From Phocaeicola massiliensis B84634 = Timone 84634 = DSM 17679 = JCM 13223 (GTDB lineage Bacteria; Bacteroidota; Bacteroidia; Bacteroidales; Bacteroidaceae), in NCBI RefSeq assembly GCF_000382445.1, contig NZ_KB905473.1, positions 388,819 to 452,818 on the forward strand: 64,000 bases of DNA, given 5' to 3'. The position numbers and the translations under genes are program-made. The notes below the pieces were generated by a model. It had not been told where the DNA came from. It searched no databases and saw nothing but the letters and a program-made list of their open reading frames with translations. Shown here in pieces: positions 45,718 through 55,198 of this stretch. Each line of letters opens with the position of its first letter. The stretch's first letter is position 1.

Positions 45718-48036
45718 ATGAACAAGAATCAGCGAATGAACAGAATGGGCGTGCTCCTTATGATATGGGCAGCCGCTTGCTTGAACAGCCACGCACAACA
45801 AGACTCAGCCAAAGTCCTTTCTAATTCTAAGGAAGAAGGTAATCGAAATGTCATGCTGAATGCAGCCAGTGCCAATGGTCCCCGTGAAATTTCCATCGGA
45901 TTGCCCGGCGGCGATGTCAATGTACTCGAAAACGGTTTGCCCGTGGTCTATAACTCAAATCCTCATAATGTAAATACTCATTGGCGCGGAGACAGCAGTT
46001 TGGGACATACCGGACTGCTTAAAATATCCGAAACGGCCATTACTACCGGAAACATCGGTTATGCTGTGAACTCTTTCACCGAATTGGGCCTGAATAAAGA
46101 GAAGCGGTTTAATGGTGTGCTGAATTATAATACCAATCACTTCGGCAAACAGCAGTTTGATTTCAATTTAAACGGAAGCATCGGCAAGGACTGGTTCTAC
46201 AGCGGAAGCGTTTATCAGAACTTTGACCCGGGTTCGTTCAAACTCCGTTTCGCCCAATATCAGGACCGCACACAAATCTATAAGTTTGCTTTGACAAAGT
46301 TCTACCATGAAGGTCGCGGACAATTGTCGGCTATCTACCATTACAGCAATAGTCACTGGTTGTCAAATGCCACTACCGGCGCACCGTTTATTTATGTGGG
46401 CGACGGCAGTGTGAAAGAAATTCCCGGATTCAGTCTCGGTACTTCGTCTTATCTTCCCGATGTTTCTGACATTGTCTATATGGATATACGTACGGGCGAG
46501 ATGAAAAAGACAAGTCTTTATGACGCCACTGCCAGCAAAGGTAATCAATTCACATTGTTGAACCGTTACAAATGGGATAACGGGTTGGAGTGGACTGTGA
46601 ATATGAAGTATGACCACGCATTGGGTTCTTATCTCTACCAGACTCCCATGTCGATGGAAAAGAAAACCTTGGCGGACGGCTATAGCCGGAAAGTATCGGA
46701 CGGGACATTGACCCCTTACGAAGGATATGTGCAGAGCCGTATGTCATGTTTCAATCGCGGCAGTATCGACGAGTTCTTCTTTACCACCGAACTGTCACGG
46801 AAGTATGACAACATGACTTGGCGTGTGGGCTTGAACGAATGGTATTACGATGTAGACTATGCTTCAAACACTACGATGTACGACCATACGGTGGAAGAAT
46901 ATCCTCAGATTCTTTACAGCGCCGATACCAAAGACATTCATCATTATGGTGATACTCCTTATTATAACCTGAACCAGAATGCTTCGGAATACTATAAAGG
47001 TCATGAAAACAAGCTGGCTCTTTATGCTACTCACGATTGGGATATTACTGATAAATGGAATGTGTATTATGGCGCCCGTTTTGAATACCAGCGTTTGACG
47101 GGAAAGAATCTGGCTGTTTACAATGCAGACGGAAAAGCGGTAGGCCGTTTTGCCAATTACCACATCGGGGCAGTGGCAGCCGACGGCACTAAGATTGCTC
47201 CTCGCGGCTATGGTTATGATTGGCTCAATATGGCTTTCACGGCGGCGGCTACCTATAAGATGACACAACAGTTTGGTTTTACTGCCGATTTCACTTACAA
47301 TACCCAGCGCCCGAACATGTCGAATTTTGCGCCTGCCGAGATGCCGAATGTAGATAAGATAACCATTCCGTTGGGACGTGCGGGTATTTATTTTAATAAC
47401 GATTGGATTAGCCTGACTTCTTTGTTTACTTATATTGCCAAAACGAATAACAACTCTACGCTGAATCTGATAAACCCCCATAACGATAAGGATATCAAAG
47501 CCGCAGCATTGAGCTATGATATTGAAACCATCGGATGGACAACGGATGCGGTAGTAAAACCTTTCAAAGGGTTTGATTTTCATTTTCTGTTTACTTACCA
47601 AAGTCCGAAGTACAAGAAATATGAAACGGAGGTGACTTTTGGTGACGGAACCACCTCGGGCATCAATGCTACAGGCAATATTGTGACCGAAATACCCAAG
47701 GTGCTGATTGAACTCGATCCGAGTTATAATATTACAAAAGATTTGAAGGTATGGGCCAGTTTTCGTTATTTTAGCAAGACGTATGCCAATATTAAGAACG
47801 CTTATTACTTTAACGGACGTTGGGAAACCTTTGGCGGTGTCAACTGGAACGTGAACAAACACTTGTCACTCAGCGGAACTGTCATTAACTTCCTCAACCA
47901 GACGGGGGCAAAAGGAAGCATCTCGGGTGCGGAACTGGTGGATAAGGAAAATGCTGCCGCTTATAACGGGGCATGGATGGCAGGAAGCTACATCCGTCCG
48001 TTTACCGTAGAGTTTGCAGCAAAAATTACATTCTGA
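45718..48036 (+). CDS. TonB-dependent receptor-like outer-membrane protein
   Basis: A 772-residue outer-membrane beta-barrel with an N-terminal signal peptide ending near NSHAQ. After a 40-residue linker there is a short plug-like region (ISIGLPGGDVNVLENGLPV to about residue 130), then a long barrel of alternating strands with many aromatic residues, ending in the C-terminal Phe (EFAAKITF) required for outer-membrane assembly. The carboxypeptidase-like leader domain of SusC proteins is missing, and no SusD gene follows. It would import fructose, sucrose or short fructans for the genes downstream; this is inferred from context. Confidence 0.8.
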   Translation: MNKNQRMNRMGVLLMIWAAACLNSHAQQDSAKVLSNSKEEGNRNVMLNAASANGPREISIGLPGGDVNVLENGLPVVYNSNPHNVNTHWRGDSSLGHTGLLKISETAITTGNIGYAVNSFTELGLNKEKRFNGVLNYNTNHFGKQQFDFNLNGSIGKDWFYSGSVYQNFDPGSFKLRFAQYQDRTQIYKFALTKFYHEGRGQLSAIYHYSNSHWLSNATTGAPFIYVGDGSVKEIPGFSLGTSSYLPDVSDIVYMDIRTGEMKKTSLYDATASKGNQFTLLNRYKWDNGLEWTVNMKYDHALGSYLYQTPMSMEKKTLADGYSRKVSDGTLTPYEGYVQSRMSCFNRGSIDEFFFTTELSRKYDNMTWRVGLNEWYYDVDYASNTTMYDHTVEEYPQILYSADTKDIHHYGDTPYYNLNQNASEYYKGHENKLALYATHDWDITDKWNVYYGARFEYQRLTGKNLAVYNADGKAVGRFANYHIGAVAADGTKIAPRGYGYDWLNMAFTAAATYKMTQQFGFTADFTYNTQRPNMSNFAPAEMPNVDKITIPLGRAGIYFNNDWISLTSLFTYIAKTNNNSTLNLINPHNDKDIKAAALSYDIETIGWTTDAVVKPFKGFDFHFLFTYQSPKYKKYETEVTFGDGTTSGINATGNIVTEIPKVLIELDPSYNITKDLKVWASFRYFSKTYANIKNAYYFNGRWETFGGVNWNVNKHLSLSGTVINFLNQTGAKGSISGAELVDKENAAAYNGAWMAGSYIRPFTVEFAAKITF

Positions 48037-48070
48037 TTTTAATAATAAAACTTTTAATACCATATATTCC

Positions 48071-49948
48071 ATGAAAACAAATTTAGTGAACCTTGCATTG
48101 GGTTTAGCCTTTACAGCAGGCACGGTTTCTTGTCAGTCACAGAAAAATAATCCGGTGTTCGAGCATCAAGGAGATACAATGACCGTTGTACGCATTGCTT
48201 CTCCCGCCAAGTATCTGTTGCTTCCCGTTCAGGAAAGCAGCAATGAAGGACAGGTAAAACTGGATACCGGCAGTCCGGCGGATACTTATATGGATGTTCG
48301 TCTGGCTACAGACAGTGTTGAATATTATGTTCCGTTTGCTTTACCGCAGGGAGCCGCTGAAGCTGTCGTTGTTGTGAAGAATGTGGCAGCCGATGCCCTT
48401 TGTTGGGACAGCATTAAGGTTGCAGATACCTTTGATACAACCAACAGAGACAAATTCCGTCCCGTTTATCATCACACTCCGCTTTATGGCTGGATGAATG
48501 ACGCCAACGGGCTGGTTTATAAAGACGGTGAATATCACCTTTATTTCCAGTATAATCCTTACGGATCGGTATGGGGGAATATGCATTGGGGACATTCCGT
48601 GAGCAAGGACTTGGTGCATTGGGAGCATCTTGACCCTGCCATTGCAAGGGATACTCTGGGACATATCTTCTCGGGGAGTGCAGTGGTGGATACAAAGAAC
48701 AGCGCAGGCTACGGTGAAAATACAATGGTTGCTTTCTATACTTCGGCCAGTGACAAGAATGGTCAGATTCAGTGCATGGCATACAGCACCGACAATGGAC
48801 GTACCTATACCAAATACGAGAACAATCCCATTCTGACTCCTTTTGACGGATTGAAAGACTTCCGTGACCCGAAGGTCTTTTGGTATGAACCCGACCAAAA
48901 ATGGGTGATGGTGGTATCTGCCGACAAAGAGATGCGTTTCTATTCTTCTCGGAACTTGAAAGACTGGGAGTTTATGAGCGGTTTCGGTGAAGGTTACGGA
49001 GTACAGCCCAGCCAATTTGAGTGTCCCGATTTTATTCAGTTGCCTGTGGACGGTGATAAGAACCGCATGAAGTGGGCATTGATTGTCAATATCAATCCGG
49101 GATGCATGTTTGGCGGTAGCGCTACACAGTATTTTATCGGTGACTTTGACGGAAAGGAATTTAAATGTGACACAAAACCCGAAGTGACTAAATGGCTGGA
49201 CTATGGCAAGGACCATTATGCTACCGTTTGCTTCTCGAATACGGGAGAGCGCACGATTGCCGTGCCCTGGATGAGCAATTGGCAGTATGCCAATATCCTT
49301 CCCACCAAACAATATCGCAGCGCCAATTCGTTGCCTCGCGAATTGAGCCTTTATACAAAGGACGGAGAGATATACATGGCTGCCGATGCGGTGAAAGAAA
49401 CGGAGGCTTTGCGCAAAGATGAGCATGAGGTGGGCAGTCTGGTTGTGAATGGGGAGAGCCGGTTGGAGGAATTGGTTCCCAACACAGATGGAGCGTATGA
49501 ACTTTCGATGGATATTACTCCGGGGGCATCGCAGTTGGCAGGCTTCGAGTTGCTGAACGGCAAGGGTGAGAAAGTGAATATTTATCTGGATATGAAAGAA
49601 AACAGGCTGGTGATGGACCGTACAGAGAGTGGAATTACTGACTTGGGTGAACCGAGTAAATTTAATGTGCACGAGAAGGAGACAGATAATCATCGCATGA
49701 AACTTTCAGTGAACTATAAGAATGATTTTGCCCTGGGCACTTGGGCTCCACTCTCTTTGTGCGAAGGCAAAACTTATCATCTGAATGTCTTTGTGGATAA
49801 ATGCTCTATCGAGATATTTGTGGATGGCGGACGCATAGCCATGACTAATTTGGTCTTTCCGAATGAACCTTATGACACGCTTCGTTTTTATAGTGAAGGA
49901 GGGGAAATGAAAGTTTCGGATTTCACAGTGTATAAGTTAGGCTTGTGA
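48071..49948 (+). CDS. Glycoside hydrolase family 32 (levanase/sucrase/fructanase) lipoprotein
   Basis: A 625-residue exo-type fructanase or invertase. The signal has lipobox GTVSC near residue 19, so it is probably anchored in the outer membrane or periplasm. The three GH32 catalytic motifs are present: WMNDANG (nucleophile Asp144), FRDPK (Asp266, transition-state stabiliser) and ECPD (acid/base Glu317). A beta-sandwich domain occupies the last 150 residues (CSIEIFVDGG motif). About 120 residues precede the catalytic domain as an additional N-terminal module. It releases fructose from sucrose, inulin or levan; preference cannot be read. The start ATG 48071 begins the signal peptide. Confidence 0.92.
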   Translation: MKTNLVNLALGLAFTAGTVSCQSQKNNPVFEHQGDTMTVVRIASPAKYLLLPVQESSNEGQVKLDTGSPADTYMDVRLATDSVEYYVPFALPQGAAEAVVVVKNVAADALCWDSIKVADTFDTTNRDKFRPVYHHTPLYGWMNDANGLVYKDGEYHLYFQYNPYGSVWGNMHWGHSVSKDLVHWEHLDPAIARDTLGHIFSGSAVVDTKNSAGYGENTMVAFYTSASDKNGQIQCMAYSTDNGRTYTKYENNPILTPFDGLKDFRDPKVFWYEPDQKWVMVVSADKEMRFYSSRNLKDWEFMSGFGEGYGVQPSQFECPDFIQLPVDGDKNRMKWALIVNINPGCMFGGSATQYFIGDFDGKEFKCDTKPEVTKWLDYGKDHYATVCFSNTGERTIAVPWMSNWQYANILPTKQYRSANSLPRELSLYTKDGEIYMAADAVKETEALRKDEHEVGSLVVNGESRLEELVPNTDGAYELSMDITPGASQLAGFELLNGKGEKVNIYLDMKENRLVMDRTESGITDLGEPSKFNVHEKETDNHRMKLSVNYKNDFALGTWAPLSLCEGKTYHLNVFVDKCSIEIFVDGGRIAMTNLVFPNEPYDTLRFYSEGGEMKVSDFTVYKLGL

Positions 49949-49965
49949 TTTTAGGTCGGGTGTTC

Positions 49966-49999
49966 CCGTAGGGGCGGACCCATGTATCTTCCCCTACGG
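49966..49999. repeat. Inverted repeat CCGTAGGGG/CCCCTACGG between GH32 and MFS genes
   Basis: Perfect 9-bp arms (49966-49974 and 49991-49999) around a 16-nt loop. It shares the GTAGGGG/CCCCTAC core with the element at 3405-3471. Lying within the operon, it may affect mRNA stability or reduce downstream expression. Confidence 0.7.
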
Positions 50000-50046
50000 T
50001 GAATGAATAAGAACAACGTACAGAAAAAACAATAGATAATAAAACC

Positions 50047-51207
50047 ATGAACAACAATAAAAATCTATATGCCAAATTAATCCCGGTGATGCTCTGTTTC
50101 TTCGCCATGGGGTTTGTAGACTTGGTGGGTATTGCTTCCAATTATGTCAAGGTCGACTTGAACCTGACGGATGCGCAGGCCAATATCTTTCCGTCGCTGG
50201 TTTTCTTTTGGTTCCTTATCTTCTCGGTTCCCACAGGAATATTGATGAATAAGATAGGCCGTAAGAAGACAGTGCTTCTGAGCCTTGCTGTGACTTTTGC
50301 CTCTTTGCTGATTCCCGTGTTCGGCGATGGTTATGTCATCATGCTGTTGTCTTTCTCTTTGCTGGGCATTGGCAATGCACTGATGCAGACCTCTCTGAAT
50401 CCTTTGTTGAGCAATATTATAACGGGGGATAAATTGGCAAGTACCCTTACTTTCGGTCAATTTGTCAAAGCAATCGCTTCTTTTCTGGCTCCTTATATTG
50501 CCATGTGGGGAGCCACCCAGACTATTCCCACTTTCGGACTGGGTTGGAGAGTGTTGTTTCCTATGTATATGGTGATTGCAGTGCTTGCCATCGTTTTATT
50601 GGGCTCTACTCCCATTGAGGAGGAACAGCCTGACAAGGCTTCCGGTTTCAAGGCTTGTCTGGCTTTGCTGGGAAAACCGTTCATTTTGCTCTCTTTTATC
50701 GGTATCATGTGCCATGTGGGTATCGATGTCGGTACCAATACCACTGCCCCGAAGATATTGATAGAGCGTTTGGGCATGACACTTGCCGAGGCGGGCTTTG
50801 CCACCAGCCTATACTTTATATTCCGCACGATTGGCTGTTTCTTGGGTGCTTTTATCTTGAGGAAAGCTTCTGCCAAACTGTTTTTTGCCTTCAGCGTGGT
50901 GTTAATGTTGTTGGCTATGGCGGGATTGTTTATGTTCCATACCGAAACAATTATTTATATTTGCATCGCCATGATTGGTTTTGGAAACTCCAATGTGTTT
51001 TCCATTATCTTCTCGCAGGCCCTGTTTGCCGCCCCCGACAAGAAGAATGAAGTGTCCGGTCTGATGATAATGGGCTTGTTCGGCGGCACGGTATTCCCAT
51101 TGGCAATGGGAGTTGCCGCTGATGCGGTGGGACAGACGGGAGCTGTAGCGGTAATGACCGTAGGCGTGATTTATTTGTTAATATATACCTTAAAAATAAA
51201 GAAATAA
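50047..51207 (+). CDS. MFS sugar transporter (FucP-like family)
   Basis: A 386-residue inner-membrane permease with 12 predicted helices in two halves. The N-terminal FFAMGFVDLVGIASNYVKVD and the loop NKIGRKKTVLLS between helices 2 and 3 are typical of major facilitators. Placed between GH32 and a PfkB kinase, it most likely imports fructose, or sucrose, into the cytoplasm. The kinase starts 2 bases after its stop. Confidence 0.9.
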   Translation: MNNNKNLYAKLIPVMLCFFAMGFVDLVGIASNYVKVDLNLTDAQANIFPSLVFFWFLIFSVPTGILMNKIGRKKTVLLSLAVTFASLLIPVFGDGYVIMLLSFSLLGIGNALMQTSLNPLLSNIITGDKLASTLTFGQFVKAIASFLAPYIAMWGATQTIPTFGLGWRVLFPMYMVIAVLAIVLLGSTPIEEEQPDKASGFKACLALLGKPFILLSFIGIMCHVGIDVGTNTTAPKILIERLGMTLAEAGFATSLYFIFRTIGCFLGAFILRKASAKLFFAFSVVLMLLAMAGLFMFHTETIIYICIAMIGFGNSNVFSIIFSQALFAAPDKKNEVSGLMIMGLFGGTVFPLAMGVAADAVGQTGAVAVMTVGVIYLLIYTLKIKK

Positions 51208-51209
51208 CC

Positions 51210-52097
51210 ATGAATGATATTATCGTAGGAATGGGCGAGGCACTATGGGATGTGCTGCCCGAAGGAAAGAAAATAGGAGGTGCTCCGGCAAACTTTGCTT
51301 ACCATGTATCGCAATTCGGTTTCGACAGCCGCGTAGTCAGTGCGGTAGGAGAGGACAAGTTGGGTAATGAGATACTGAAGAACTTTGATGCAAAGAAATT
51401 GAATTATCTGATTGAGAAAGTACCTTATCCTACAGGGACAGTACAAGTGGAATTGGACCCGAACGGCGTGCCGATGTATGATATAAAGGAGAACGTGGCA
51501 TGGGACAATATTCCTTTCACTTCTGCATTGGAGGAACTGGCAAAGAAGACCCGTTCGGTATGTTTCGGTTCGCTGGCACAGCGCAGTGTGGTTTCTCGTG
51601 AGACTATCAATAGCTTTCTGAACGCTATGCCCGACGGGGAGGGACAGTGCAAGATTTTTGATGTGAACCTGCGTCAGGGCTTTTATACGAAGGAAATTCT
51701 TTGCAATTCGATGAAAAGATGCAATATATTGAAAATTAACGATGAAGAGCTGGTGACAGTGAGCCGTATGTTTGGTTATCCAGGCATCGACTTGCAGGAC
51801 AAGTGCTGGATTTTGCTCGCCAAGTACAACTTGAAGATGTTGATTCTGACTTGTGGGGTGAATGGAAGTTATGTGTTTACTCCGGGTGAGATTTCCTTTG
51901 TGGAGACACCCAAGGTGGAGGTGGCAGACACGGTGGGTGCGGGAGACTCGTTCACTGCTACCTTTGTGGCTGCTATCTTGAAAGGCAAGCCGGTGGCGGA
52001 AGCACATAAGTTGGCGGTAGAGGTTTCTGCATACGTGTGTACGCAGAATGGGGCTATGCCGGAATTGCCTGTCCGCCTGAAGGAACGGCTGATGTAA
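51210..52097 (+). CDS. PfkB-family fructokinase
   Basis: A 295-residue sugar kinase of the ribokinase fold. The N-terminal GEALWDVLPEGKKIGGAPAN and the C-terminal DTVGAGDSFTATFVAA, with the catalytic Asp, are the two PfkB signatures. KIGGAPANFAYHVSQFG is typical of fructokinases. It would phosphorylate incoming fructose to fructose 6-phosphate and deliver it to glycolysis. It is translationally coupled to the MFS gene. Confidence 0.93.
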   Translation: MNDIIVGMGEALWDVLPEGKKIGGAPANFAYHVSQFGFDSRVVSAVGEDKLGNEILKNFDAKKLNYLIEKVPYPTGTVQVELDPNGVPMYDIKENVAWDNIPFTSALEELAKKTRSVCFGSLAQRSVVSRETINSFLNAMPDGEGQCKIFDVNLRQGFYTKEILCNSMKRCNILKINDEELVTVSRMFGYPGIDLQDKCWILLAKYNLKMLILTCGVNGSYVFTPGEISFVETPKVEVADTVGAGDSFTATFVAAILKGKPVAEAHKLAVEVSAYVCTQNGAMPELPVRLKERLM

Positions 52098-52170
52098 AAA
52101 TACACTTGCCCGACTATTTGCCGGCAGTTGCCCGAGGGCCAAAGCTGCTGTTGGGTATTGCAAATGTAAA

Positions 52171-52250
52171 TGTGTCAAAACGTAGATAATGCTATCATTC
52201 TGAACGAAGTGATAGGTCATTTGGGTTTTGACACATTCTCTTTTTCTTTT
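52171..52250 (+). terminator. Terminator with dispersed-repeat core after the fructokinase
   Basis: TGTGTCAAAAC (52171-52181) and GTTTTGACACA (52225-52235) form a perfect 11-bp stem, then TTCTCTTTTTCTTTTC. The loop contains CATTCTGAACGAAGTGA, a repeat core partly seen again at 55092. Confidence 0.75.
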
Positions 52251-52261
52251 CTTTCCAAATT

Positions 52262-52293
52262 CTTGTATTATTTCTCTTCTCCTTTTATCTTTG
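52262..52293 (+). promoter_or_regulatory. Promoter of the hybrid sensor gene
   Basis: CTTG at 52262-52265 and TATCTTTG at 52286-52293, 20 bp apart. The start site would be about 52300, favouring ATG 52316 over GTG 52310. Confidence 0.65.
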
Positions 52294-52315
52294 TTTCCAT
52301 AATACATCTGTGAAT

Positions 52316-55048
52316 ATGAAAAACGGTCTTCTCTATTTCCTGCTTTGCCTGGCAGCGCTTGTTTCCTCGTGTGACGGAACGAATACACGTTATCACATCG
52401 GCGTGTCCCAATGCAGCGATGATGAATGGCGGCATAAGATGAATAAAGAAATGCAGCGTGAAGCACTTTTCTACGACGGTGTGCAGGTGGAATTTCGTAC
52501 GGCAAAAGACAATAACCAATATCAGATAAATGATATCAATTATTTTATTGACCGGAAGGTTGATTTGTTAATCGTCGCTCCCAATGAGGCGGCGGCTATT
52601 ACTCCATCGGTCGAAAAGGCGATAAAGAAAGGAATTCCGGTAGTAGTGGTAGACCGTAAGATATTATCGGACAACTATACGGCTTTTGTCGGGGCGGATA
52701 ATTATAAGATCGGCAGTGATGTGGGACATTACATTGTCAGCCGTTTGAATGGAAAGGGGAATATTTTTGAGGTGACAGGACTGCAAGGCTCTACACCTGC
52801 CATGGAGAGGCATAGGGGATTGATGGATGCATTGGCCGGGATTCCGAATATAAAGAGAGTTGGAAGTGTGGATGGCGGCTGGTTACAGAGTCAGGCCGGC
52901 GAAAAGGTGGATTCTGTTTTACGTGTTCACAAAGATATTGATTTGCTGTTTGCACAGAATGACCGTATGGCTATCGGTGCTTATCTGGCTGCCAGACAGC
53001 AGGGAAGAGAAAAAGAAATGCTTTTTGTGGGAGTGGATGCACTGCCCGGAAAAGATTATGGACTGGAGCAGGTGATAAGCGGTGTGTTGGATGCTACTTT
53101 TATTTATCCTACCGGTGGCGATAAGGTGATGCAGATTGCGATGAACATTTTGGAGAAAAGACCTTTTGAAAAAGAAAATATACTTTCTACGGCATTGGTG
53201 GATAAAACCAATGCCCGCGTGATGCAGTTGCAGACCGACCATATTTTGGAACAAGACGGCAAGATAGAGAAACTGAACGGGCAGATTGATGAATTCTGGT
53301 CGCGTTATTCGGCGCAGACTATGTTTTTGTATGCTTGTCTGGTTATTCTGATTCTGTTTGCGGCATTGTTGGGCATTATTGTACGTGCTTATTGGATGAA
53401 GAACCGGATGAATGCTGAGCTTTCTTCCCAAAAGAAAAAGTTGGAAGAGCAGCGTGACCAACTCATCAGCCTTTCTAAACAATTGGAAGAAGCTACTCAT
53501 GCCAAATTGGTGTTCTTTACGAATGTATCTCATGATTTTCGCACCCCGCTTACATTGGTTGCTGCTCCGGTGGAACAGTTATTGGAAGATGAAGCGCTGA
53601 CATCCCGGCAACGGTCTTTGTTGCAGATGGTGCATAAAAATGTGACTATATTGTTGAGGCTGGTCAATCAGATATTGGATTTCCGCAAGTATGAGAATGG
53701 AAAATTGGAATTGGTTCTATCCAATATTGATTTGCGTGCTCAGTTGCAGGAGTGGAGTGGGGCATTTCGTGCGTTGGCGCTCAAGAAGCATATTCATTTT
53801 ATATTGGATGTGGAAAATGGACAGGCGGATTATAAGATGGCGCTTGATGCCGAGAAGATGGAACGTATTTATTTTAATGTGCTTTCCAATGCCTTTAAAT
53901 TTACTCCCGAAAATGGGAGCATTGTGGTGACATTGTCTGCTATTGCTCAAGCCGATGGAAAAGAGTATGCGCGGCTGGTGGTCAGTGACAGTGGTTCGGG
54001 TATCTCAGTCCAACATATCCGGCATATCTTTGACCGGTTCTATCAGATTGATGTGAATCATGCCGGCTCGGGCATCGGACTGGCGTTGACAAAGGCTTTT
54101 GTGGAATTGCACGGAGGAACGATTGCCGTGGATAGCATGGAGGGAAAGGGAACGGTGTTTACAATAGATATCCCTGTCAACAGGTGGTCTGCCACAGAGA
54201 TAGAAAGAAAAGAGTCGGAAGGCATTGGTATTCCGTCCCGGTCGGTAGTGGAAGAACTGTCGGAGGCAGAAACGGAAGAGGTGAAACCGGATGAAAGCAA
54301 GGCGTGTGTCTTGGTGATTGACGACAATGCCGATGTGCGTAGTTATGTGAAGTCGTTGCTTAGAGATGAGTACGTAGTGATAGAGGCTCCGGACGGTCAT
54401 ACGGGAGTAAAAATGGCCATGAAGTATGTACCGGATGTTATTATCTGTGATGTGATGATGCCGGTGATGGATGGACTGGAGTGTTGCAGACAATTGAAGT
54501 CGGAATTGCAGACTTCCCATATTCCGGTGATGTTACTTACGGCTTGTTCTTTGGACGAGCAGCGGATAGCCGGATTTGAATGTGGGGCGGATTCATATAT
54601 TGCCAAGCCGTTCAATTCCAAGTTGTTATTGGCACGTCTCCGTAATCTGATAGCAAACCACCATCGTTTACAGCAGTTCTTTGGCGATAAAACGACTCTG
54701 TCAAAAGAACCGGTCAGTGAGATTGATAAAGGATTTGCAGACCGTTTCCGTCGGTTGATTGAAGAGAATATGTCGGATTCGGAGTTGAGCGTGGAGGAGT
54801 TGGGCAGCAAAATGGGTATGAGCCGCGTGCAACTCTATCGCAAGATAAAAGCGTTGACTAATTATTCTCCGGTGGAGCTGTTGCGCATCGCCCGTTTAAA
54901 GAAGGCTGCTTCTTTACTTGCTTCTTCGGAAAAAACTATTTCAGAAATAACGTATGAGGTTGGTTTTACTTCGCCTTCCTATTTTACAAAATGTTATAAG
55001 GAATATTTTGGTGAAAGTCCTACCGATTTTTTAAAGCGCAGAGGATAA
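52316..55048 (+). CDS. Hybrid two-component sensor-regulator with a periplasmic sugar-binding domain
   Basis: A 910-residue one-protein phosphorelay. A signal/lipobox-like region (VSSCDG) is followed by a type I periplasmic sugar-binding domain (residues about 25-310; ribose-binding-protein fold, with VDLLIVAPNEAAA and VVVDRKI), a transmembrane helix near 334-356, histidine kinase with HDFRTPLTL (His406) and ATPase boxes (SNAFKFTPENG, DSGSGI), a receiver with Asp712 in CDVMMPVMDG, and a C-terminal AraC helix-turn-helix. This architecture matches the characterised fructose-sensing BT1754 of B. thetaiotaomicron. It probably senses fructose and activates the operon at 45718. It has its own promoter and is transcribed in the same direction. 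Confidence 0.93.
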   Translation: MKNGLLYFLLCLAALVSSCDGTNTRYHIGVSQCSDDEWRHKMNKEMQREALFYDGVQVEFRTAKDNNQYQINDINYFIDRKVDLLIVAPNEAAAITPSVEKAIKKGIPVVVVDRKILSDNYTAFVGADNYKIGSDVGHYIVSRLNGKGNIFEVTGLQGSTPAMERHRGLMDALAGIPNIKRVGSVDGGWLQSQAGEKVDSVLRVHKDIDLLFAQNDRMAIGAYLAARQQGREKEMLFVGVDALPGKDYGLEQVISGVLDATFIYPTGGDKVMQIAMNILEKRPFEKENILSTALVDKTNARVMQLQTDHILEQDGKIEKLNGQIDEFWSRYSAQTMFLYACLVILILFAALLGIIVRAYWMKNRMNAELSSQKKKLEEQRDQLISLSKQLEEATHAKLVFFTNVSHDFRTPLTLVAAPVEQLLEDEALTSRQRSLLQMVHKNVTILLRLVNQILDFRKYENGKLELVLSNIDLRAQLQEWSGAFRALALKKHIHFILDVENGQADYKMALDAEKMERIYFNVLSNAFKFTPENGSIVVTLSAIAQADGKEYARLVVSDSGSGISVQHIRHIFDRFYQIDVNHAGSGIGLALTKAFVELHGGTIAVDSMEGKGTVFTIDIPVNRWSATEIERKESEGIGIPSRSVVEELSEAETEEVKPDESKACVLVIDDNADVRSYVKSLLRDEYVVIEAPDGHTGVKMAMKYVPDVIICDVMMPVMDGLECCRQLKSELQTSHIPVMLLTACSLDEQRIAGFECGADSYIAKPFNSKLLLARLRNLIANHHRLQQFFGDKTTLSKEPVSEIDKGFADRFRRLIEENMSDSELSVEELGSKMGMSRVQLYRKIKALTNYSPVELLRIARLKKAASLLASSEKTISEITYEVGFTSPSYFTKCYKEYFGESPTDFLKRRG

Positions 55049-55091
55049 GCTTTTCATTACTCCGGGCCATTGTTTATTCCGGACCGTTGCC

Positions 55092-55166
55092 ATTCTGAAC
55101 ATCAGTGAAGAATCTGATAACACAAAGCAGATGTATTCAGATTCTTCACCGGTGATGACAAAATGA
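55092..55166. repeat. Inverted repeat with GTGAAGAATCTGA arms
   Basis: GTGAAGAATCTGA (55105-55117) and TCAGATTCTTCAC (55137-55149) are perfect 13-bp arms. Flanking CATCA and TGATG extend the pairing, and CATTCTGAAC (55091-55100) matches the core at 52196-52205. It lies between convergent genes and can end transcription from either side. Confidence 0.7.
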
Positions 55167-55198
55167 GAGGATTGTCACGTTTCTTGCGCGAGCTCTTG

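Noticed and set aside
3405-50000. CRISPR array or cas genes
   Set aside because: The repeat groups seen (22-bp units, GTAGGGG hairpins, GAGAGTTGA units) are direct tandem or palindromic without unique spacers of constant length, and no cas gene was found.
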